From positions 1 through 28,493 of the forward strand of contig CAAGLJ010000233.1 in the NCBI GenBank assembly GCA_900770785.1: a stretch of DNA of 28,493 bases. Reading direction: 5' to 3'. The DNA is from Lachnospiraceae bacterium (GTDB lineage Bacteria; Bacillota; Clostridia; Lachnospirales; Lachnospiraceae). A model generated the notes under the pieces. It did not search any database, was not told where the DNA came from, and worked only from the letters and a program-made list of their open reading frames with translations. Shown piece by piece: positions 14,457 to 23,107 of this stretch; the stretch's first letter is position 1, and every line of letters starts with the position of its first letter. The translations under genes were made by a program, and so were the position numbers.

Positions 14457-15532
14457 TCTGCTGCCTCCTCGCTTTTGGCCAGCTCCCCAAATTCATTAGA
14501 ATACATGATGCAGTCAATCTGCATCCTCCCTCTGGCCCGTTTATTCAAATAAAAACAGATTTTCTCCATAGCTGCTGCCATCACCCTTTCCTGCTTCCCT
14601 GCCTCCTGTAAAATAGTTATGGCTTCCTCCGTAGTGACACAATCCAGAATCCGGCATACCCGCTTGCCATCTACTCCATTTTTCAACGAAATGGCTGCCA
14701 ACAGCTCCATACGGCAGTCTCCCTCTCTGGAATGGGTATTCATTATGCCCCCAGCCACCTTAATCAGCTTCCCGATATGCCCTGTAAGCAGCATTTTCGT
14801 AAATCCCAGCTCCACTGCCATATCAATGGTCTGTCCGATAAAATTACTGCACTTTACACTCTTATCCAAATCATAGTGATAGGCTTCCTTCATAAAATCC
14901 AGCCCGTAATTTCCCGGAGAAACCACTACCTGTGAAAAGCCTTCTGCCTTCTTTTGGTTTAATTCCACCCTGATGGTATCCAAAATAGCCTGATTGCTCA
15001 TTGGCTCTACGATTCCTGTGGTGCCTAAAATAGAAATTCCTCCCAAAATCCCCAGCCGGGGATTGAAGGTATGCTCAGCCAGTTTTTCTCCCCCGGGTAC
15101 AAAAATTTCCACCTTAAGGCCTCCCCGATAATCAGTAAGCTCACATACCTCAAGAAGCTCCTTTTCCATCATTCTTCTGGGCACCCGGTTGATGGCTGCC
15201 TGCCCCACCGGCTGATCAAGCCCGGGCCTGGTCACCCTTCCTACTCCCTGGCCTCCATCAATAATAATCTTTCCTTCTTTTCCTTCCTCAAGAGTTACTT
15301 TGGCAAAAATCAGGGTGCCGGTAGTAATGTCTGGATCATCTCCTCCATCCTTTACTACTGCACAGCTGACCTCCCTTTCTGCCCGTCGGATTTTCTGTAT
15401 TGATGCCTGATAGATGATGCCTTTGGGAGTCTCTATGGTAATCTTCTTTTTTTTCTTTCCTGTAAGCAGCATATAGGCAGCCGCCTTAGCCGCTGCTGTG
15501 GCACAGCTTCCGGTAGTAAATCCATAGCGCAT
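14441..15532 (-). CDS. cbiD: Cobalt-precorrin-5B C1-methyltransferase
   Basis: 363 residues from ATG 15532, preceded by GGAGG at 5 bases; an ATG at 15544 with AAAGGGG before it is the alternative. CbiD methylates C1 in the anaerobic pathway. The start RYGFTTGSCATAAAKAA, then ITTGTLIFAKV, GGQGVGRVTRPGLDQPVGQAAINRVPRRMM, LGILGGISILGTTGIVEPMS and LLTGHIGKLIKVAGGIMNTHS are the diagnostic blocks, in order and complete. Length is normal. It follows cbiC by about 30 bases. Confidence 0.96.
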   Translation of the reverse strand: MRYGFTTGSCATAAAKAAAYMLLTGKKKKKITIETPKGIIYQASIQKIRRAEREVSCAVVKDGGDDPDITTGTLIFAKVTLEEGKEGKIIIDGGQGVGRVTRPGLDQPVGQAAINRVPRRMMEKELLEVCELTDYRGGLKVEIFVPGGEKLAEHTFNPRLGILGGISILGTTGIVEPMSNQAILDTIRVELNQKKAEGFSQVVVSPGNYGLDFMKEAYHYDLDKSVKCSNFIGQTIDMAVELGFTKMLLTGHIGKLIKVAGGIMNTHSREGDCRMELLAAISLKNGVDGKRVCRILDCVTTEEAITILQEAGKQERVMAAAMEKICFYLNKRARGRMQIDCIMYSNEFGELAKSEEAAEWFIL

Positions 15533-15563
15533 GGTGTCCTCCATGATACCCCTTTACAGCATC

Positions 15564-16205
15564 TTAAAATCCAAAGGAAAGCCCATATAACAGTGCATTG
15601 CAGATTGCTGCTGCTACATTGCTGCCTCCCTTTCTTCCCCGGTTAATAATATGGGGAATTTTCGTTTCAAGAATCAGCTCCTTGGCTGCCTCTACGTTTA
15701 CAAAGCCAACCGGAACACCGATAATAAATGCCGGCTTCCACTCTCCTTTCTGGAGCATTTCATACAGACTGATCAGGGCAGTAGGCGCATTTCCAATGGC
15801 AAAAATAACCGGCTTTTCTATTCTGGCCGCCTTTTCCATACTGACCGCTGCCCGGGTCATCCCCCTTTTAGCTGCCAGCTGCGCTACCTCTTCGTCTGCC
15901 ATAAAGCAGTGAGCTTTTCCTCCCAGGCCTTCCAGTACCCTCTTATTGATTCCTGCCAAAGCCATATTGGTATCGGTAACGATATCTGCCCCCTGTTTAA
16001 GAAGGCTTTTTGCCGTCTGTACTGCATTTGGAGAATAGGTCAGGGTTTTCGCATAATCAAAATCCGCACTGGTATGAATTACCCGTTTGGTAATCATTTC
16101 TTCCTCTCTGGAAAGACAGATTCCTCTCTCCTCCAGTTCTCTGGTAATTATCTCAAAGCTTCTCTTTTCAATTTCTCCCGGCAATAAACGTTCAATTTTT
16201 TTCAC
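15564..16205 (-). CDS. cbiC: Cobalt-precorrin-8 methylmutase
   Basis: 213 residues from a GTG at 16205 that overlaps the cobD stop (GTGA); GGGAGAG lies 5 bases upstream. CbiC moves the methyl group from C11 to C12, forming cobyrinate. Seen: RVIHTSADFDY with the catalytic His44, the region DIVTDTNMALAGINKRVL, and the C-terminal FIIGVPVGFVNVEAAKE and GRKGGSNVAAAICNALLY, all standard for CbiC/CobH. Normal length. Confidence 0.95.
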   Translation of the reverse strand: MKKIERLLPGEIEKRSFEIITRELEERGICLSREEEMITKRVIHTSADFDYAKTLTYSPNAVQTAKSLLKQGADIVTDTNMALAGINKRVLEGLGGKAHCFMADEEVAQLAAKRGMTRAAVSMEKAARIEKPVIFAIGNAPTALISLYEMLQKGEWKPAFIIGVPVGFVNVEAAKELILETKIPHIINRGRKGGSNVAAAICNALLYGLSFGF

Positions 16206-17227
16206 ATTATCTCTCCCATATTTTTAAGCAGCTTTTCATTTTCTGCTCTGGTTCTTATTGCAATTCGGTAATACCCCTTGGACAGTCCCCGGAAATTCTG
16301 GCAGTCTCTGATTAAAATTCCTTTTTCCAAAAGAGGCTCATACAGCCGTCTGTTACTGAAAAACAGCAAAAAATTTGCCTCTCCTTCTCCTACCCAAAAG
16401 CCCAGCGCTCTCAGTCCCTCCGTCAAAAACCTTCGTTCCTCTTCCAAAACCCTTTGTGTTTCCCTTAAAAACCCCTCTTCCCTGGTACACGCTACTCCCG
16501 CTTTCTGTGCAAAAAGGGAAAGATTCCATTCCGGCAGCTGCCTTTCAATTTTTTCCCGGGTTTCTTTGTGGCTGCAAATCAGATACCCCAGCCGTACCCC
16601 GGGAATGGCAAAGCTCTTGGTAAAGCTGCGAATAAGGATCAGTCCTTCATACTGCTCTATCTTGGATAAAAAAGAGCCCTTTGGTTCGCAAAGCTCCACA
16701 AAGGATTCATCCACCACTATTTTGATTTTCTGTTTAGCACAATGTAGCAGCAGCTTTTCCAGAAATTCCGGATTCAGAAGTCTGCCTGTGGGATTATTAG
16801 GATTTCCCAAAAACAGCAGCTTAACCTCTTCGGTCAGCCATAAATACAGGTCCTCCCCAGGCTGAAAGCCATCTTCCTTTCGGGTTTCGTAATAAATTAT
16901 TTCTCCCCCTGTGGCCCCTGCGGCATATTCATACCCGTAAAAGGAAGGAATGGGTATCACCGTCTTTTTTGGCTTCAGTCCGTGAACGACTGCCATCAAT
17001 AGCTCAGAGGCTCCGTTTCCCATTATCAGATATTCCTGGGGCAGCTTAAGCCAAAAGGCAATAGCCTGTTTCAGCTTTTGGGATTGAATATCCGGGTAGG
17101 TACTACAGTCCTTGATTGCCTCCTGTAAGCTCTTTTGCACTCCCTCAGGTATACCTAATGGATTGATATTTATGGAAAAATCCAGACTCACCCGATTGCG
17201 ATAAATATCTCCGCCATGTCTTTCCAC
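16202..17227 (-). CDS. cobD: Threonine-phosphate decarboxylase (PLP-dependent)
   Basis: 341 residues from GTG 17227, chosen because AGGAGG (complement of 17236-17241) lies 8 bases upstream and family members begin with RHGG-x-x-Y; a TTG at 17266 is the upstream limit. It makes (R)-1-amino-2-propanol phosphate, the aminopropanol arm of the nucleotide loop. It is a class I/II aminotransferase fold: MGNGASELL (phosphate binding), LGNPNNPTGRLL, VVDESFVEL, and the PLP lysine (about residue 204) in SFTKSFAIPGVRLGYLI. It precedes cbiC with overlap and follows cbiB, which uses its product. Confidence 0.93.
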   Translation of the reverse strand: MERHGGDIYRNRVSLDFSININPLGIPEGVQKSLQEAIKDCSTYPDIQSQKLKQAIAFWLKLPQEYLIMGNGASELLMAVVHGLKPKKTVIPIPSFYGYEYAAGATGGEIIYYETRKEDGFQPGEDLYLWLTEEVKLLFLGNPNNPTGRLLNPEFLEKLLLHCAKQKIKIVVDESFVELCEPKGSFLSKIEQYEGLILIRSFTKSFAIPGVRLGYLICSHKETREKIERQLPEWNLSLFAQKAGVACTREEGFLRETQRVLEEERRFLTEGLRALGFWVGEGEANFLLFFSNRRLYEPLLEKGILIRDCQNFRGLSKGYYRIAIRTRAENEKLLKNMGEIM

Positions 17228-17255
17228 TGCTGATGCCTCCTTTCCTGTTTTTTGT

Positions 17256-18248
17256 TCAGCAAACAAGCCCTGTCCAAAGGAGCAATCCTGTCAGACAAAA
17301 AATTTCTCCCAGAAAGGCGGTCCGATACATCAGTCGGTTTGCCCGCCTGATATCTTCCGCCTCTACCTCCCGCCAGGCTTCTCCGATATAGGGTTTTTTT
17401 ACTGTCTGTCCGAAATAGCTGGCATCTCCTGCCAGCCGTATCCCCAGAGCCCCTGCACATACGGCCTCCGTCTGAGCCGAATTAGGGCTGGCATGGTTAT
17501 TTCTGTCTCTTTTAAAAATGAACCAGGCTTTTTTACCTGAAAAGTCTTTTCCTCCCAGAAAAGAAGCCAAAAGCATCAGCCCGGCACTGATTCTTGCCGG
17601 AATAAAATTGGCTATGTCATCCAGTCTGGCGGCTGCTCTTCCCAAAAAAAGATATTTTTCATTTTTATAGCCTATCATGGAATCCATCGTATTAACTGCC
17701 TTATAGATAAACCCCAGAACAGGTCCGCCCAAAGCGGTATAGAGCATAGGTGCAATCACCCCGTCAGAGGTATTTTCTGCTACTGTTTCTATGGCTGCCC
17801 GGGCCACTGCCCCTTCCTCCAGAGCCGCCGTATCCCTCCCTACAATCATGGAAAGGGCTGCTCTGGCTTCGGTAATGTTTTCTTCCTTCAGACAGTAGTA
17901 AACCTTCATGCTTTCCACCTTCAGACATTTTGCCGCCAGAATCTGGCAGGTCATTACCATTTCCACAAGGATTCCCAGCCAGAGATGGAGTCGGTAGGCA
18001 GCAGCCAGAAGCAGACTGGCTGCTGCTGCTGTGCTTCCCAATACAACAGCCACCAGAAGCAGCCCTTTCCAAAGTTCTTCCCGCTCATGGCCTTTCTTCC
18101 TCTGCCCTTTCTTTTTGGATGTCAGTTTTTTCTCCAGGCTGCCAATCAGTTTTCCCATAAGGCACACCGGATGGGGAATAGAATGAGGATCCCCCAATAG
18201 CATATCCAGCAGGAAGCCCCCGGCAAATGCAATAATATGTCCCTTCAT
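17256..18248 (-). CDS. cbiB: Adenosylcobinamide-phosphate synthase (membrane)
   Basis: 330 residues from ATG 18248, whose ATGA overlaps the cobC stop. CbiB joins aminopropanol phosphate to adenosylcobyric acid at the membrane. Seen: N-terminal membrane segment with LLDMLLGDPHSIPHPVCLMGKLI, a second hydrophobic pair near residues 57-100, then the conserved RDTAALEEGAVARAAIETVAENTSDGVIAPMLY and KAVNTMDSMIGYKNEKYLFLGRAAARLDDIANFIPAR. A charged insert (EKKLTSKKKGQRKKGHEREE) after the first motif is longer than in many relatives. Partners in the operon: cobD (substrate supply) and cobU/cobS (next steps). Confidence 0.95.
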   Translation of the reverse strand: MKGHIIAFAGGFLLDMLLGDPHSIPHPVCLMGKLIGSLEKKLTSKKKGQRKKGHEREELWKGLLLVAVVLGSTAAAASLLLAAAYRLHLWLGILVEMVMTCQILAAKCLKVESMKVYYCLKEENITEARAALSMIVGRDTAALEEGAVARAAIETVAENTSDGVIAPMLYTALGGPVLGFIYKAVNTMDSMIGYKNEKYLFLGRAAARLDDIANFIPARISAGLMLLASFLGGKDFSGKKAWFIFKRDRNNHASPNSAQTEAVCAGALGIRLAGDASYFGQTVKKPYIGEAWREVEAEDIRRANRLMYRTAFLGEIFCLTGLLLWTGLVC

Positions 18249-18871
18249 CCCCTGCTTATCTCCTTAAATATGACCTCTGTTCCTTTCCAGACTGCCTGTA
18301 CGGAAAAAAATTCCCCATTTTGAATCTGATAATCAAAATATCCTCCCCTTCCATGGCGGCTGAGCAGATCCATTATGGTTCCGCCATGAACAACTATTCC
18401 TGCCTTTATGGTTTTTTTGTCCGTTTTTTCCCTGATGCGCTCAAGTTTATCAAGCATTTCATGGAATCCCTCTTCACAGCGTCTGGAAAAATCCTGACGG
18501 CTTTCCCCCTGGGGAAAGGGCAGCGTCCCATTGCTTTCCAGCCATTTTTGATAATCCTGATTTTCTTTAAGCTCTTCGTAATTTTTCCCGGCAAAAAGAC
18601 CAAAATCAATTTCCGTCCACTTCAGGATGTGTCTGGCCTTCATCGCGGGGTACAATAGCCGGGCTGTTTCCTGACATCTCTTCGTAGGGCTGGAAAAAAC
18701 AAAGTCCACCGCAGGATAGAAGCCCTCTCTGCTTTTTCTTAATAATTCTTCTGTCCCTTTTTCGGAAAGCGGCTCATCCTCCTGTCCCGGATACCGATGT
18801 TCTTCATTCCCTTTCGTTTTCCCATGACGAATAAAGATCAGAATTATTTGATTTTCTGTCCCATTCCGCAT
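18245..18871 (-). CDS. cobC: Histidine phosphatase, probable alpha-ribazole phosphatase
   Basis: 208 residues from ATG 18871. The phosphoglycerate-mutase-like fold is shown by IFIRHGKTKGNEEHRYPGQEDEPLSEKG with the phosphohistidine His16, then VFSSPTKRCQETARLL, EIDFGLFAGKNYEEL and a second catalytic histidine in VVHGGTIMDLL. In cobalamin operons this family removes the 5' phosphate from alpha-ribazole phosphate or from adenosylcobalamin phosphate. The function is taken from context, since the fold alone covers many phosphatases. It overlaps the degenerate cobU paralogue by 28 bases and cbiB by 4. Confidence 0.87.
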   Translation of the reverse strand: MRNGTENQIILIFIRHGKTKGNEEHRYPGQEDEPLSEKGTEELLRKSREGFYPAVDFVFSSPTKRCQETARLLYPAMKARHILKWTEIDFGLFAGKNYEELKENQDYQKWLESNGTLPFPQGESRQDFSRRCEEGFHEMLDKLERIREKTDKKTIKAGIVVHGGTIMDLLSRHGRGGYFDYQIQNGEFFSVQAVWKGTEVIFKEISRG

Positions 18872-19218
18872 ACGACTCTTTCCACCTCATCTGCCAGCCT
18901 TGCCAGCCGGATTAATAATCTTCCTGTTTTTTCTCTGTATTCCCGCTCAAAGGCATCCACAGGAACGATTCCATTCCCGATTTCATCGGATAGAATAATC
19001 CAGTCCGAATGCTGCAAAAGCCACTGTTTAAGCTCTTCCTCCGGCTTTTTTTTCGCTGCAAGGCAGCTTCTGACCCAAAGATGGAAATGGTTAATAATCA
19101 CCCTGCCCTCTTCCTTTGGCAAATCTGCCTCCACAAGCCTGAAGTTCTCTCCTGCCTCTTTTTTTAGAACATAATTTAATTTTCCCTGGGCGTATCCCCC
19201 AATAATCAGCCTTCGCAT
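18844..19218 (-). CDS. Degenerate CobU-like protein (second cobU paralogue)
   Basis: 124 residues from ATG 19218, with AAGGAG 5 bases upstream (a TTG at 19248 would be an alternative). The C-terminal half IILSDEIGNGIVPVDAFEREYREKTGRLLIRLARLADEVERVVCGMGQKIK closely follows the CobU pattern VSNEVGMGIVP...F(R)D..G...Q..A..ADEV. The N-terminus MRRLIIGGYAQGKLNYV keeps the strand and a GK but lacks the GKS of the Walker A loop. The H-R-x-x-R guanylylation segment is missing; IINHFHLWVRS sits roughly where it should be. It is about 55 residues shorter than the intact CobU in the same operon. It may be a regulatory or complex-forming subunit, or have a changed activity. There is no stop or frameshift, so it is not a pseudogene. 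Confidence 0.8.
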   Translation of the reverse strand: MRRLIIGGYAQGKLNYVLKKEAGENFRLVEADLPKEEGRVIINHFHLWVRSCLAAKKKPEEELKQWLLQHSDWIILSDEIGNGIVPVDAFEREYREKTGRLLIRLARLADEVERVVCGMGQKIK

Positions 19219-19237
19219 CTTCTCTCCTTCTGCTGCT

Positions 19238-20002
19238 TTAGCCTGCAATATCCATTATGGCTGCCACAGCCACTGCAATAGCTTCCAAAAGAAGCACCAG
19301 GCAGCCGGCAGTGTCTCCGGTAATACCTCCAAACTCTCTCTTACAACGATGATGATAATAGGCGTACAGCAAAAGGAGGCACAGGGTAAGGATTATTGCG
19401 CAGGTAATCGATTGCATCAGCATAAAGAGGACTCCTGCCGCTGCCTGTAATACCAGAATCCACCTGACTCGTTTTTTCTCTGCTTTGGCTGCAAAGCTGT
19501 GCAGAAGCCCTTCCTTTTTTGCTGCCGGAAAGGAAACAACACTGATTCCGCTCAAACATCTGGATAAAAAGAATCCTGTGCAGACAATCGTAAAATATTC
19601 ATTGTTTCTCACCTCTGAAAATGCCCCCAGATATACCAGCCCATAGGCAGCCAGCATGATGACCGAAAAAGCACCGATATGGGAGTCCTTTAAAATCTCC
19701 AGCTTTCTCTCTCTGGACTGATAAGAATGGAGGGCGTCCATAGTGTCCATAAAGCCATCCACATGAAAGCCTCCTGTGACAAGAAGAGGTATGGCTGCTG
19801 CAATCAATAGATAACCTGTTTCTCCTATGGAAAACATATGACACAGCTGTCGCCATCCAAAAAGCAGTACTCCGATTACGACTCCTATCCAGGGAAAAAA
19901 GCATAGCATATACTTCATGTCCTCTTCCTTCCATTCAAACTGTGGAACCGGAATTTGAGAATAGAGGGAAAAGGCAATAAAAAATGGTTTTATGATTCCC
20001 AT
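19238..20002 (-). CDS. cobS: Adenosylcobinamide-GDP ribazoletransferase (cobalamin synthase, membrane)
   Basis: 254 residues from ATG 20002, 4 bases after the cobU stop, with AAGGG about 8 bases upstream. CobS joins adenosylcobinamide-GDP and alpha-ribazole (phosphate) at the membrane. Seen: IAFSLYSQIPVPQFEW at the start, LLVTGGFHVDGFMDTMDALHSYQSRERKLEILKDSHIGAFSV, the acidic active-site block, then about five hydrophobic helices and GGITGDTAGCLVLLLEA near the C-terminus. Length is normal. Flanked by two cobU-type genes. Confidence 0.95.
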   Translation of the reverse strand: MGIIKPFFIAFSLYSQIPVPQFEWKEEDMKYMLCFFPWIGVVIGVLLFGWRQLCHMFSIGETGYLLIAAAIPLLVTGGFHVDGFMDTMDALHSYQSRERKLEILKDSHIGAFSVIMLAAYGLVYLGAFSEVRNNEYFTIVCTGFFLSRCLSGISVVSFPAAKKEGLLHSFAAKAEKKRVRWILVLQAAAGVLFMLMQSITCAIILTLCLLLLYAYYHHRCKREFGGITGDTAGCLVLLLEAIAVAVAAIMDIAG

Positions 20003-20006
20003 AGCT

Positions 20007-20543
20007 TCATCCCTTCTTCATGACCAGGGGAATTCCCACTGCCACTTCAATTACTTCCTCCGCCAGTAAAGCAAGCTCTTCATTTATCCCTCCCAGGGCC
20101 AGAAGATACTGCCTGGTTCCTTCATCATAAAGAATGCCGTCTTCAAAAACGTTGTTGGATACTACCACCAAATGGGCAAGCTCTTCCTTCAGGCTCCCAA
20201 TCTGTTCCCTCAGCTTCTTAATCAGCTTATCCGAGTCCATTCCTTCTTCCCCGGCAAACATCTCATTTGCCACCAGATTGGACATACACTCTAAAAGGGC
20301 GGTTTTCTCTCCTTTGTGCATTTTCTCAAGAACCTGGATGATTTCGGTGGGCTGCTCAATGGTGATAAAGCCTTTTCCTGCCCGGCTTTGACGATGCCGG
20401 AGAATCTTCTTTTCCCCTTCCTCATCAAAGGCTTTCATGGTCGCCAGATAATATTTCTTCCTGCCCTTTGTGTAAAGCTCCAGAATCTCCTCTGCATAAG
20501 CGGATTTTCCACTGCCGCTTCCTCCGATTATCAATGTCATCAT
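20007..20543 (-). CDS. cobU: Adenosylcobinamide kinase / adenosylcobinamide-phosphate guanylyltransferase
   Basis: 178 residues; ATGATG at 20543/20540 gives two possible starts, and the first overlaps the cobT stop by 4 bases. CobU phosphorylates adenosylcobinamide and then attaches GMP. The P-loop IIGGSGSGKSAYAE is at residues 5-18, the guanylylation histidine lies in LRHRQSRAGKGFITIE (H-R-x-x-R), and VVVSNNVFEDGI fills the place of the usual VSNEVG. The C-terminus (LALLAEEVIEVAVGIPLVMKKG) is typical. One oddity is that NNVFEDGI differs from the usual NEVGMGIVP, which the degenerate paralogue keeps; the two proteins may be complementary. Confidence 0.9.
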   Translation of the reverse strand: MMTLIIGGSGSGKSAYAEEILELYTKGRKKYYLATMKAFDEEGEKKILRHRQSRAGKGFITIEQPTEIIQVLEKMHKGEKTALLECMSNLVANEMFAGEEGMDSDKLIKKLREQIGSLKEELAHLVVVSNNVFEDGILYDEGTRQYLLALGGINEELALLAEEVIEVAVGIPLVMKKG

Positions 20544-21640
20544 AGGCTTTCGTACCTGTGGTAAGGCTCAAGCTGCATGTGGCTGAAGGTGGCACTATCT
20601 TCGTAAACACTCAGGGCAATTTCCAGAAGAGACAGCATCATCACCGCTCCTGTCCCCTCTCCTAAAGCCATCTTTGCATCGATTACCGGCTCCAGCCCCA
20701 GGGCCTTCGCTATTTTTTCCATCGCCGGCTCCTTTCCCTTATGGGAGGGGAAAAGATAGTCCTTCGTTCCCGGTAAAAGTCGTTCTGCCAGCAAGGCTGC
20801 CGTCATACTGATGACTCCATCCAACAGGATGGGGACATGGTGAAGGGCGCCTCCCATACAGACGCCGGTAAGACCGGCAATATCCAGCCCTCCCACCGTC
20901 ATCAGCACCTCCAGGGGCTTTGCCTCATACAATCCATATTTCTGAATTGCTTCCTCAATTATTTTTTCTTTACGTCCCAATCCTTCATCCGACAGCCCCG
21001 CTCCCCGCCCGCATACCTCCTTTACGGGAAGCTGCAGCAGCGCTGCTGCCACAGCAGTACTGGTGGTTGTATTTCCTATGCCCAGCTCTCCTGTGGCAAG
21101 AATCTGATAGCCTTTATTTTTAGCTTCCTCAACCAGACTGACACCCGTCCTAATGGCCTGCAGTGTCTCCTCCAGAGTCATAGCCGGTTCTTTATGGAAG
21201 TTCCTTGTTGAACACCTTACCTTTTTGGACATTACCCCCGGTATAGGCCCTGAATAATTGATTCCCATGTCTACTAAAATTATGTCTGCTCCGACGGCTT
21301 TTGCCATTCGGCCTACAGCAGATTCCTGCCGGCCCATTGCCCGGGCCACAGCCAGAGTCACCTCCTGACCGGACTGGCTCACCCCTTCCTCCACAATTCC
21401 ATTGTCTGCACACAAAACCAAAACCGCCTTCGGGGAAAGCTGAAGCTGAGAGCTTCCCAAAACCGCTCCCATACGGGCAATCAGCTTCTCAAACTCTCCC
21501 AATCCATCTATCGGCTTTGCCACCTTATCCCAATTTTGCAAAATCTGCTGTCTTATGGCCTCATCAGGCGCCTCTGCCTTCAGGCTGTTCAGCCATTCCA
21601 ACGTTCCCACACTGCCAGTGGGCCTCTTTAAGCATTCCAT
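20540..21640 (-). CDS. cobT: Nicotinate-nucleotide:dimethylbenzimidazole phosphoribosyltransferase
   Basis: 366 residues from ATG 21640, chosen because GGAGG lies 6 bases upstream; this start is inside cobQ and gives a 77-base overlap in another frame. CobT activates the lower-ligand base to an alpha-riboside phosphate. Seen: LDSL-type start VAKPIDGLGEFEKLIARMGAV, VLVLCADNGIVEEGVSQSGQEVT, LATGELGIGNTTTSTAVAAALL, and the catalytic glutamate in AKMALGEGTGAVMML near the C-terminus. The family-like region begins about residue 14, so a start a little further in is possible. The lower-ligand base cannot be told from the sequence; no dimethylbenzimidazole synthesis genes are in the window. Confidence 0.94.
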   Translation of the reverse strand: MECLKRPTGSVGTLEWLNSLKAEAPDEAIRQQILQNWDKVAKPIDGLGEFEKLIARMGAVLGSSQLQLSPKAVLVLCADNGIVEEGVSQSGQEVTLAVARAMGRQESAVGRMAKAVGADIILVDMGINYSGPIPGVMSKKVRCSTRNFHKEPAMTLEETLQAIRTGVSLVEEAKNKGYQILATGELGIGNTTTSTAVAAALLQLPVKEVCGRGAGLSDEGLGRKEKIIEEAIQKYGLYEAKPLEVLMTVGGLDIAGLTGVCMGGALHHVPILLDGVISMTAALLAERLLPGTKDYLFPSHKGKEPAMEKIAKALGLEPVIDAKMALGEGTGAVMMLSLLEIALSVYEDSATFSHMQLEPYHRYESL

Positions 21641-23084
21641 ATATTTCCTCCATGGATAAAAATGTACGAAGGACATCTGCCAGTTTATCGTATTGCTTTT
21701 CCTTAAAGCTTCGATAATCTTCTATTTCTTCATTCTCCAGCAAAACTCCCTTTGCTTTTGCCAGCTGTTTTACCAGATTTGCAGCCAGCTTTCCCTCATC
21801 AAACAGGCCATGTACATAGGAGCCATAGACTCCTGCATGGTTATCCAGAACCACCGGAGGCTCTTTCCCGGTTGTCGTTACCAGGGTCTTTCCCATATGA
21901 ATTTCATAACCTTTGTAAGAAAGCCCTGAAAGACCTGCCAGGGGCCCTCTAAGGGAATTGATCCTTCCTCCTGTCTGACATCGTATTTTTTCCTTTTTTA
22001 GCCGGGTTTTGATGGAGAGCAGCTCCATCCCCCGTAAAGCTCCCCCATTTTCTACATTATCCGGGTCGGCAATTTCTGCTCCCAGCATCTGAAAGCCTCC
22101 ACATATACCCCATATGGGTATATTTTCTGCCAGCCTTTTTACCGCTGCCTCCAAACCTTTCTGCCGCATCCACAATAGGTCTGCCATGGTATTTTTACTT
22201 CCCGGTAAAAACACCATATCCGGGTGGCCCAGCTCCTTCACCGAGGTAATGTAGCGAACGCTCACCTGCTTCATTCGTTCAAAAACATGAAAATCCGTAA
22301 AATTGGAAATTCTGGGATAACGAATAACGGCCAGGTCAATGGGGGCTGACTTCCGGTGGGAAAACCTTTCTGTAAGGCTGTCTTCATCCTCCAGATTCAG
22401 TTCCATATAGGGGATTACTCCGGCAACCGGAATCCCTCCTTTTTCCTCCAGCATCTTTATTCCCGGCTCCAGAATGGTTTTATCTCCCCTGAATTTATTA
22501 ATGATAAGCCCCTTTACTCTTTCCTTTTCTTTTTCTTCTAAAAGCAGCAGGGTTCCTAAAAGCTGGGCAAAGACACCTCCCCGGTCGATGTCGCCTACCA
22601 GAAGAACAGGGGCATCTACCATTTGAGCCAATCCCATATTGACGATGTCGTTTTTTTTCAGATTAATCTCTGCCGGACTGCCAGCTCCTTCAATAACGAT
22701 AATGTCTGCCAGCTTTTCCAGCTCCTGAAAGGCCTTTTTTATATGAGGAATCAGTTTTTCTTTAAACCCATAATACTCCCTTGCACTCATATTTCCCAAA
22801 ACCTCTCCATTTACAATGACCTGCGAACTTTCCTGGCTTCCTGGCTTCAGGAGAATCGGATTCATGCAGACCAGAGGCTTAATTCCTGCCGCCTCTGCCT
22901 GCATCACCTGTGCCCTTCCCATTTCCAGCCCTTCTTCAGTAACGAAGGAATTGAGGGCCATATTCTGAGATTTAAAGGGTGCTGCCCGATAGCCATCCTG
23001 TTTAAATATCCGGCACAGGCCTGCCACCAGAAGGCTTTTTCCTGCATTGGACATGGTTCCCTGAACCATAATTACTTTTGCCAT
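21564..23084 (-). CDS. cobQ: Cobyric acid synthase (glutamine-hydrolysing)
   Basis: 506 residues from ATG 23084, with AAGGAGG 7 bases upstream. It amidates the b, d, e and g side chains of adenosylcobyrinic acid a,c-diamide (also called CbiP). Seen: VQGTMSNAGKSLLVAGLCRIFKQDG (P-loop variant near residues 8-17), FKSQNMALNSFVTEEGLEMGRAQ, GDIDRGGVFAQLLGT, and the glutaminase domain with the nucleophile cysteine in WGICGGFQMLG and YVHGLFD. Family homology ends around FLSMEEIYGMLKE; the last ~20 residues are an extra tail in the overlap with cobT. Confidence 0.96.
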   Translation of the reverse strand: MAKVIMVQGTMSNAGKSLLVAGLCRIFKQDGYRAAPFKSQNMALNSFVTEEGLEMGRAQVMQAEAAGIKPLVCMNPILLKPGSQESSQVIVNGEVLGNMSAREYYGFKEKLIPHIKKAFQELEKLADIIVIEGAGSPAEINLKKNDIVNMGLAQMVDAPVLLVGDIDRGGVFAQLLGTLLLLEEKEKERVKGLIINKFRGDKTILEPGIKMLEEKGGIPVAGVIPYMELNLEDEDSLTERFSHRKSAPIDLAVIRYPRISNFTDFHVFERMKQVSVRYITSVKELGHPDMVFLPGSKNTMADLLWMRQKGLEAAVKRLAENIPIWGICGGFQMLGAEIADPDNVENGGALRGMELLSIKTRLKKEKIRCQTGGRINSLRGPLAGLSGLSYKGYEIHMGKTLVTTTGKEPPVVLDNHAGVYGSYVHGLFDEGKLAANLVKQLAKAKGVLLENEEIEDYRSFKEKQYDKLADVLRTFLSMEEIYGMLKEAHWQCGNVGMAEQPEGRGA

Positions 23085-23107
23085 AGCCTTTCCTCCTTAA
23101 ATTTTTC

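Noticed and set aside
17228..17266. TTG start of cobD giving 13 extra residues
   Set aside because: An AGGAGG lies inside that extension, 8 bases before GTG 17227, where the conserved RHGG-x-x-Y start is found.
18844..19218. Short cobU paralogue as a pseudogene
   Set aside because: The frame is open, with a good ribosome site and gene-like overlaps on the downstream side; the missing motifs are lost in frame rather than by a stop or frameshift.
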